Positions 26,401 to 31,772 of a stretch of DNA of 37,133 nucleotides are shown piece by piece (position 1 is the first letter of the stretch; each line of letters opens with the position of its first letter). Origin of the DNA: an uncultured Bacteroidales bacterium (GTDB taxonomy: Bacteria; Bacteroidota; Bacteroidia; Bacteroidales; UBA932); the NCBI GenBank assembly GCA_944325965.1, contig CALVCB010000017.1, positions 1 to 37,133 of the forward strand. The letters run 5' to 3'. Both the position numbers and the translations under genes were made by a program. Under the pieces are notes generated by a model. It searched no databases. It saw only the letters and a program-made list of their open reading frames with translations, and was not told the origin of the DNA.

Positions 26401-26459
26401 CAGATAAATACCATTGTCAGAAACAAGGTGCAGAGATATTTATGTATATGAAATTTCAT
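23430..26459 (-). CDS. SusC/RagA-family TonB-dependent transporter, atypical TonB-box type (SusC-2)
   Basis: This 1009-residue SusC-type transporter has a signal peptide ending VSG-QN (about residue 27) and a carboxypeptidase-regulatory-like domain (about 38-110). The plug carries LWDALGGRLGGLYIMNNA, TPIIMIDGVERSLDYIEPETIESVQLLKDASLKSLFGGIQTNGILMIKTKRG, and the barrel ends GGLSFSF. The VVVGYG segment is missing; residues 121-141 read QLYTVTGDYISENRVVGSYSK. The plug IYIRG motif is also degenerate (GFVRAPNGG). The loop DINSDGIIDERDRD resembles those in the other SusC proteins. It shares its terminal ISKIKDLDPESL-GG pattern with SusC-4. It is encoded 18 bases after SusD-1. Confidence 0.93.
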   Translation of the reverse strand: MKFHIHKYLCTLFLTMVFICSIEPVSGQNKNRRQSRSTVTIEVVDEAGTPIGYSEISSSRNRHTYIADDQGVSTISILPIDVLKVKADGYGSKTISASDIRDGHAVIELEKLSEYEDEAHQLYTVTGDYISENRVVGSYSKVDGEELEKNPTMFLWDALGGRLGGLYIMNNALVPGFTSYNGFVRAPNGGTPIIMIDGVERSLDYIEPETIESVQLLKDASLKSLFGGIQTNGILMIKTKRGKAYENGVRVNVQSGVEVPTRLPQYLNSRQYTEMYNQALANVGRAPIYDPSKYDGSNPLLYPDVDFYDQFLNDVMTITRANAQLTGGSKNTQYFLNVGFQTNGGLEKYTDYPNRDQVITARGNIDNTIYDFITLRVGLNAAIQMKTWPNTSTQNFINSLSETRPNEYPITIPGDMVGSPEEYVLGGSSVAQNNPLGILTRNGYVEREYSYLQSDFTLDVDLNKWVRGLSIRPSVTFDLYNEYSAKKDGGYSVYELIGGPDDEIASYKQWGYDNPNTKQARGAVATNRNWAFNTTVNYDREIGKHDISALAVYFMQQQDFNDQIHSLRRVNAGIWANYMYDKTYVVDVSLNCVGVPSFAPDKRFGVFPTVGAGWIMSENSFMENVDWVDFLKLRASYGILGSTSYTEQGIVSNYYYRTEWAVNGTYPFTSFNNIVNFNQTGNPNIGFQKSHEFNAGVDFEFFDHSFSGSVGYFRNVLDGGLANLTDITPGVSGKGGALVWYNYKEYLAQGAEAELYYTKRFGDFQMTVGGNFAYGYSEVTREADIEWPDELGALAKVRRDGDTKGYQVIGTFKDQADIDASPKQTFGKVYPGDLKYRDINSDGIIDERDRDVIANVQPSVSYGITVSLKYKGFNLDILGYGLAGFDRMLTNKYYQIYGDRKYSNVVYTGLPNGNPHPVLRADSSTNNFVDSDYWVVNGGYFKLRNVEFGYTLPYKASKKIGLNMLKFFVRGTNLFTISKIKDLDPESLNAGVGDFPLATTITGGLSFSF

Positions 26460-26477
26460 GTCAGTTTTTTCTATATG

Positions 26478-28244
26478 TTATTCCCATCCAGGATTCTGCT
26501 TGAACAAAGGACCGATATATGTGTCATCCCTAAGAATCGGATAAAGATTATGTTTTTCTTCATATACCCTCTGAAGGACAGGCGTATCCGGATACTCATA
26601 TCTGAAGCCTGTAGGATATACATCAGGATCATAACCTGATTTAAGTTTTACAATATTCACTGCATAAATGTCGTTGTCATAATCCGGATCTGTTCCTATA
26701 AGCCACCTGCGTATGTCATAAAAGCGGTGATCTTCGAAACAAAGCTCTACCCGACGCTCATTGCGAACCCTTTCAATAAACCTTTCAGTAGTCTGATATT
26801 CCGGAGGAAGATCGGCAATGCCACCTCTGTTCCTGACCAGATTTAGAGCTTCAAGGGCAGAGTATGTGCTTCCGTTTCTCTTTTCATCTATTCCCCATCC
26901 GGCTTCTGCAGCAGCTTCAGCGAAATTAAGATACAGTTCAGACATCCTTATATATGGCCATACTTGGTCTAGAGCCGTATTCCAGTCTTTCCCCATCCAT
27001 TTCTTCACGTATGTACCCGTCTTGGTATATCCAGCCATGATTTCTCCTGAAGAATATGAAATATCACCACCTCCCATTGTCGATGATCCTTCTTCCTGGT
27101 GGTACAGGTTCATTTTCCTGTTGCCGAACACTGTACACTGATTGTATATGATATCATGCTCGAATCTTATACCACGGTCCACGTATGGATTCTGATCATT
27201 ATAGCCTGATTTCGGATCAGATATAGGATAGCCGTTAGTCATATCATAGCAGTCAATGAACTTCTGGTTAGCAGACACGCCATATGTTCCGGTCAGTTTT
27301 CCTGGAGGCCTGATGGTAATTTTATAAGCTTCCGACCCCCATGCAATTTTAGCCCTTCTTCCGAACAGCACTTCTTTAGTATATATACTATAGTTCACAC
27401 CTTTGAAAATATCATAATAATTCTCCCCTGGTGCGAGCTGGTAGCCGTTCGACTCGGCTGCCTTGATAGCCTCATCTGTAGCAATCGCAGCTTCCTCCCA
27501 CAAATCTTCACGCACTTCACCGCCTTCCAGGGTTGCCTGAGGACTGGCTGCATAAAGCAGTGCTCTTGAACGCATGGCAAGAGCCGCAACACTTGTTGGA
27601 TGCTGCCATTCTGAATCCGGAATTACCGGCTCAAGATATTTTGCAGCCTCGGCAAAATCATTCGCGATATTCAGATAAGTAGTCCTCATATCATCCCTTT
27701 CCCTGTCCAGATTCTCGGAAAGATCTTCGAACGGCTCATAAAAATATGGCATTCCTCCCCAACGGCGGCATATTTCAAAATATGCAAATGCCCTGTAAAA
27801 ATAGCAGGTACCGATTATTTTATTCCGTCCAGCCTCATCTCCAGGGTACATATCTATATGCTTAAGCCCCATATTGGATATCCGGACATATTTCCACATC
27901 TTCTCCCAAACACCTGTATTGCACATTACAGATCTTCCGTTCGTGATCATAGTCATATAATCACCTGCGGCAGACAACAGACATGGCACTGTAAACTGCA
28001 TGGTACACATGGAGTTGTCTGCGACATCATCCCATGTTCCATGAGGGTTGGCCCCGGCCTGAAGATATTTGACCATAGTATTCTGTGTCATCCAGTCTAT
28101 ATACAGTTCAAAATTGTTCGCGTTCCCGAAAACTTCTTCAAGCGTAAGACCGTCGGTCTCTTCCCTTTTGTCAAGATAATCGCATGAGACTACAGACATA
28201 AAGAGAGATAACGATAATATCGTATATTTAAACAAAGCTTTCAT
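26478..28244 (-). CDS. SusD/RagB-family lipoprotein (SusD-1)
   Basis: This 588-residue SusD-like lipoprotein has a signal ending SVVSC with Cys21, followed by DYLDKREE. The helical core includes IIGTCYFYRAFAYFEICRRWGGMPYF and ALAMRSRALLYAASPQ. The C-terminal blocks are YLNFAEAAAEAGWG, RNERRVELCFEDHRFYDIRRWLIG and a terminal FKQNPGWE. It is encoded 19 bases after SusC-1 and should form a SusCD complex with it. It is the positional counterpart of SusD-3, though their N-terminal halves have diverged clearly. Confidence 0.93.
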   Translation of the reverse strand: MKALFKYTILSLSLFMSVVSCDYLDKREETDGLTLEEVFGNANNFELYIDWMTQNTMVKYLQAGANPHGTWDDVADNSMCTMQFTVPCLLSAAGDYMTMITNGRSVMCNTGVWEKMWKYVRISNMGLKHIDMYPGDEAGRNKIIGTCYFYRAFAYFEICRRWGGMPYFYEPFEDLSENLDRERDDMRTTYLNIANDFAEAAKYLEPVIPDSEWQHPTSVAALAMRSRALLYAASPQATLEGGEVREDLWEEAAIATDEAIKAAESNGYQLAPGENYYDIFKGVNYSIYTKEVLFGRRAKIAWGSEAYKITIRPPGKLTGTYGVSANQKFIDCYDMTNGYPISDPKSGYNDQNPYVDRGIRFEHDIIYNQCTVFGNRKMNLYHQEEGSSTMGGGDISYSSGEIMAGYTKTGTYVKKWMGKDWNTALDQVWPYIRMSELYLNFAEAAAEAGWGIDEKRNGSTYSALEALNLVRNRGGIADLPPEYQTTERFIERVRNERRVELCFEDHRFYDIRRWLIGTDPDYDNDIYAVNIVKLKSGYDPDVYPTGFRYEYPDTPVLQRVYEEKHNLYPILRDDTYIGPLFKQNPGWE

Positions 28245-28263
28245 TTCCTTACTGTTACTTCAA

Positions 28264-31200
28264 TTAAAAACCGATTTGGAGGCCCAAAGTCACTGTCCTT
28301 GTCATCGGATAATAACCATTAGTTACATTGCTTCCGCCGTCACTTGCCTCCGGATCGGCCAAAGGATATCCCGGGGCCCATGTAAACAGGTTATTGGCTC
28401 TGGCATATACAGAAAATTTGGAAAGACCTATTTTCTGTACTATGCGTTTAGGCAGATTATATGCAACATTAATATTTTTCAGACGAATATACGAAGCATC
28501 ATAGGCAGCTACGGACCTTGCCTGTCCGTCACCTATATTATTATGGATCCTGTTAGTATCGAAATGGTAAGCAGGATACCTGGCGTCTCTATTATCAGGG
28601 CTCCATGAATCGAGCTGATATTCAAAAACCTGATTGGACAGACGGTGAAGCGGCCATGCAAAATTGTCCACAACCGTCCTTGTAAGGTGGCTCGCAGCCT
28701 GGAACATCATGTCAAACTCAAAATTCTTGAAAGTAAAGCCCAGAGAAAAAGAATAATTATAAAGCGGATATGTCTGTGCGTATCCCAGAGCATATATGTC
28801 ATTACTATCAATAATTCCATCGCCGTTAAAATCCACATACTCTGTATCGCCCAATCCCATAAGGCCTCCGCCATAACGTGCTGCAGTCATCGCAACGTCC
28901 GCATCCTGGATCCAGCCTGTGTGATGATAGCCGAACACCTGTCCTATACGGTGCCCTTCTTCCTTCAGATATACTGGCGTATACATAGGTTCATCCTTGG
29001 ATATGATACGGTTGTCACTGAAGCTCACAGCCGGCCGTGCCCATACATACCAATTGTCATCCGGAGAAGACCACTGGAATTTAAGTTCAATTTCGTATCC
29101 TTTTGTCCTTGTCTCTCCAAGATTCATTTTCTTAGGCTCAATTCCAGCATAAGTAGGCACAGACTGGCGAGAAAGCAATATACCTGTCCTGTGTTCATCG
29201 AAGAAATCCATGGAAAGCACAAACATGTCATTCTTAAGGAAACTCAATTCAAAACCGATATCACGCTTGGTGGCTATCTCCCATCCGGCATTTACATTAG
29301 CGGCTTTTTCTTCTACTATAGGAGTCCTGTCCGGACCGGCTATACCAGGAAGTCCCGGAGTATAGACATCTCCAGACCCGGTTACAAACGAAGATGAAAA
29401 CAGCCATCTGTCACCGCCGGAAGCATCACTTCCCACCTGTCCCCATGAAGCACGGATCTTGGCCCGGTTCACTACCTTGCGCAAAGGCTGGAAGAATTTC
29501 TCGTTATGGAGATTGTATCCGACAGCGAATGACGGGAACAATCCATATTGCTTTGAACTTGCAAACTGCTCTGATCCGTTATATCCTAGATTCGCTTCAA
29601 ACAAATACTTATTGGCATAGTCATACGTTACTCGTGCGGCAATACCCTGTTCATAACTTGGAAACTGCGCATTGCGCATGGTCTTGCGTCGCTGTCCGAC
29701 TATAAGGCCCGTAACCCCATGCTTGCCGAATGTCCTGTTATAGTTGAGGGAAACCTCATAGTAATAATTCTTCGTAGGATATGGATCACCATCCATAGAA
29801 TCAGTATTCACTGTAGGAATTTCTTCCGGATCCTCCCGGCCTGTTTCTGTTCTTCCCAATCTTCTGACCCATGTCAGGTCAGTATTCAGTTTATATGTGA
29901 TGGCACTGTACTCTATGGTTTTCGTCCATCTGCTAATATTATTATAGGAAGCCTGGATCTTTGCGCTCAATCCCTCCGTTATAAAGCTCAGATCCTGATT
30001 CAAACGTATACTTAAATTAATATTGCTTGTCTTGACAGTTCTGCTTCCGCTGAAACTGTTCGCTACCATTGGGTTCTCTGCATTTGTTATATCGGTTGAC
30101 CCGAGTCTCCATCCCGTTTCATCAGGATGAACCGTATCAGGATACTGCTCCAGAACATCTGCCGGATAAAAAGGAACTCCATCCATAGGTCCAAGTGTAA
30201 AAATAGGACGGAAACGACGCTGTGTATTAGTCTCGAACGGAGCATTCCTAAAACCTATATAACCGCCCGCATCAATTGAGACAACCGTGGTCTTGGTGAC
30301 ATTCATATCCACATTGAACCTATAGTTATAACGGTCGTATTTGTATGACGGATCATAAAGTTCATTCTTAATCGTATTGATGATGTCTCCGTCATGCATA
30401 TAAGAAAGCGAAGCGAAAACACGAGCGAAATCTGTACCTCCCGATACATTCAGATTGTATTTATGCTGTATACCGTTTTTAAGCATGACATCCTGCCAGT
30501 TCGTGTTGGTATACACATACGGCATATCCTGCACCCTATAATGCTCTATAACCTCATCCGAAAGCATCGATCCCCAGTCATTATCGTTTTTTCTGGCTTC
30601 ATTTATAATCAAGGCAGTAGTATAACTGTCCATTGGCGCAATCATATTGATAGGCTGTTTTACGCCTACTTCAGATGAGAAATTCACCTTGACTTCTCCT
30701 GCCTTACCTCTTTTAGTCGTAATCAGGATTACTCCGTTAGCTCCACGTACACCGAAAACAGCAGTTGCAGATGCGTCTTTCAATACTGACATTGTCTCGA
30801 TTTCAGAAGGATCGATATTGTTATAATCACGCTCTACTCCATCCACCAGTACCAAAGGATCTGAACTAACCCACGATGACACCCCGCGGATCATTATTTT
30901 AGAGACTTCACCGCCCGGCTGTCCGCTATTCATAACCACAGACACACCTGGTATCTGGCCTTGAAGAGCAGAAGCGATTGATGTAGTATTTGTCCCGGCA
31001 AGGTCATCCCCCTTCACCTGGGTAATCGCAGCCACCGAACTTTCTTTCTTCTGTACACCGTAACCGACGACCACCACTTCATCAAGATTCTGCGCATCCT
31101 GGGCAAGGGCAACATTGATGGTGGCATTACCGGTTACAGGAAACTTCTGCGTCTCGAAACCCAGACAAGAGAAGACCAGCTCCGGTGCATCCCCGGTAAC

Positions 31201-31464
31201 CTCTATCGAATATTCACCGTCCAGGTTGGTCGACACACCATTCGTAGTATTCTCCACGAAGACATAGACACCGACGAGAGGGACTCCCGATTCGTCGGTC
31301 ACAATTCCGTTTACAGTCATAGCCCCACCCTGCTGATCCGCACTCTGGGCAGATGCCGACCAGTCCGACATAAAGACCGGGAACAGCAAGACAAAACCCA
31401 TTGCAAGGACATGGCAGAGACTATTCTGCAATACATGCAACACTTTAACACGAAAATCATTCAT
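28264..31464 (-). CDS. SusC/RagA-family TonB-dependent transporter (SusC-1), first gene of the large operon
   Basis: This 1066-residue canonical SusC has a long signal region ending ASA-QS (about residue 40) and a carboxypeptidase-regulatory-like domain (about 47-120). The TonB-box segment is LDEVVVVGYGVQKKESSV (about 127-144). The plug has LQGQIPGVSVVMNSGQPGG, IMIRGVSSWVSSDPLVLVDGVERD and LKDASATAVFGVRGANGVILITTKRG. The barrel includes DFNGDGIIDSNDI and ends LGLQIGF. It follows the divergent control region and a predicted promoter about 80 bases upstream. It is closest in plan to SusC-3. No STN domain is present, so control by a FecR/sigma pair contacting this transporter is not indicated. 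Confidence 0.95.
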   Translation of the reverse strand: MNDFRVKVLHVLQNSLCHVLAMGFVLLFPVFMSDWSASAQSADQQGGAMTVNGIVTDESGVPLVGVYVFVENTTNGVSTNLDGEYSIEVTGDAPELVFSCLGFETQKFPVTGNATINVALAQDAQNLDEVVVVGYGVQKKESSVAAITQVKGDDLAGTNTTSIASALQGQIPGVSVVMNSGQPGGEVSKIMIRGVSSWVSSDPLVLVDGVERDYNNIDPSEIETMSVLKDASATAVFGVRGANGVILITTKRGKAGEVKVNFSSEVGVKQPINMIAPMDSYTTALIINEARKNDNDWGSMLSDEVIEHYRVQDMPYVYTNTNWQDVMLKNGIQHKYNLNVSGGTDFARVFASLSYMHDGDIINTIKNELYDPSYKYDRYNYRFNVDMNVTKTTVVSIDAGGYIGFRNAPFETNTQRRFRPIFTLGPMDGVPFYPADVLEQYPDTVHPDETGWRLGSTDITNAENPMVANSFSGSRTVKTSNINLSIRLNQDLSFITEGLSAKIQASYNNISRWTKTIEYSAITYKLNTDLTWVRRLGRTETGREDPEEIPTVNTDSMDGDPYPTKNYYYEVSLNYNRTFGKHGVTGLIVGQRRKTMRNAQFPSYEQGIAARVTYDYANKYLFEANLGYNGSEQFASSKQYGLFPSFAVGYNLHNEKFFQPLRKVVNRAKIRASWGQVGSDASGGDRWLFSSSFVTGSGDVYTPGLPGIAGPDRTPIVEEKAANVNAGWEIATKRDIGFELSFLKNDMFVLSMDFFDEHRTGILLSRQSVPTYAGIEPKKMNLGETRTKGYEIELKFQWSSPDDNWYVWARPAVSFSDNRIISKDEPMYTPVYLKEEGHRIGQVFGYHHTGWIQDADVAMTAARYGGGLMGLGDTEYVDFNGDGIIDSNDIYALGYAQTYPLYNYSFSLGFTFKNFEFDMMFQAASHLTRTVVDNFAWPLHRLSNQVFEYQLDSWSPDNRDARYPAYHFDTNRIHNNIGDGQARSVAAYDASYIRLKNINVAYNLPKRIVQKIGLSKFSVYARANNLFTWAPGYPLADPEASDGGSNVTNGYYPMTRTVTLGLQIGF

Positions 31465-31482
31465 AGATTTAAGGTTGTTAGT

Positions 31483-31500
31483 TCATTAATTCAGTTAGTT
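31483..31500 (-). promoter_or_regulatory. Leader motif before SusC-1 shared with SusC-3
   Basis: The minus strand reads AACTAACTGAATTAATGA in the 5' leader of SusC-1, matching the SusC-3 leader (11526-11542) apart from one inserted G. It lies between the predicted transcription start and the start codon. Its role is unknown; it may be a translation enhancer or simply a trace of module duplication. Confidence 0.4.
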
Positions 31501-31526
31501 GTTTTTTTTTAATCCGTAAAGACCAG

Positions 31527-31586
31527 AACGTCTTTTTTAACGGCGCGAATTTATGTCAAACACCTTAATATCAACAAACGTCTTTT
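31527..31586. repeat. 50-bp-spaced direct repeat in the divergent control region
   Basis: AACGTCTTTT occurs at 31527-31536 and again at 31577-31586, exactly 50 bases apart. The left copy lies just downstream of the predicted minus-strand -7 box and the right copy overlaps the -33 box by two bases. The spacing is close to five helical turns, so both copies could face one regulator. A partial copy (ACGTCTT) occurs at 31752-31758. Confidence 0.45.
31546..31578 (-). promoter_or_regulatory. Predicted promoter of the 31-kb PUL operon
   Basis: On the minus strand TTTG (31575-31578) is followed after 21 bases by TAAATTCG (31546-31553), one mismatch from the TAnnTTTG -7 consensus. It would give a leader of roughly 75 bases before SusC-1. 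The imperfect -7 fits a promoter that needs an activator. Confidence 0.5.
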
Positions 31587-31587
31587 C

Positions 31588-31654
31588 CCGAAAATCTACA
31601 CTATTGTTCCGGAGCCGAAAAACATAAAAACAGGACATAAATATAGATTTTCGG
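31588..31654. promoter_or_regulatory. 11-bp inverted repeat between the divergent operons (operator candidate)
   Basis: CCGAAAATCTA (31588-31598) and TAGATTTTCGG (31644-31654) are perfect inverted repeats separated by 45 bases, in the middle of the 308-base gap between the two divergent operons. The left arm lies just upstream of the predicted minus-strand -33 box and the right arm about 65 bases upstream of the plus-strand -7 box. This is a reasonable layout for a shared activator or repressor binding as two half-sites. Confidence 0.5.
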
Positions 31655-31719
31655 AACATTATTGCACATAAACAGACAATCCGCACGGTCCGGACGCATC
31701 AACAGATGCAAAAAAGAAT

Positions 31720-31727
31720 TAACTTTG
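31720..31727 (+). promoter_or_regulatory. -7 element of the plus-strand sulfatase operon
   Basis: TAACTTTG is an exact TAnnTTTG match lying 45 bases before the chosen ATG of the sulfatase-phosphoesterase gene. No TTTG is found 19-21 bases upstream, which suggests activator dependence. A small hairpin, GCATC-AACA-GATGC (31696-31709), occupies the place where the -33 box would be. Confidence 0.45.
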
Positions 31728-31772
31728 CTCCCGACCGTAAAGATGCAGGATACGTCTTGTAAACTGCAAAAA

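Noticed and set aside
31662-31772. 37-residue N-terminal extension of the sulfatase-phosphoesterase
   Set aside because: It places a polar segment before a clear signal peptide and would run through the predicted -7 box at 31720-31727.
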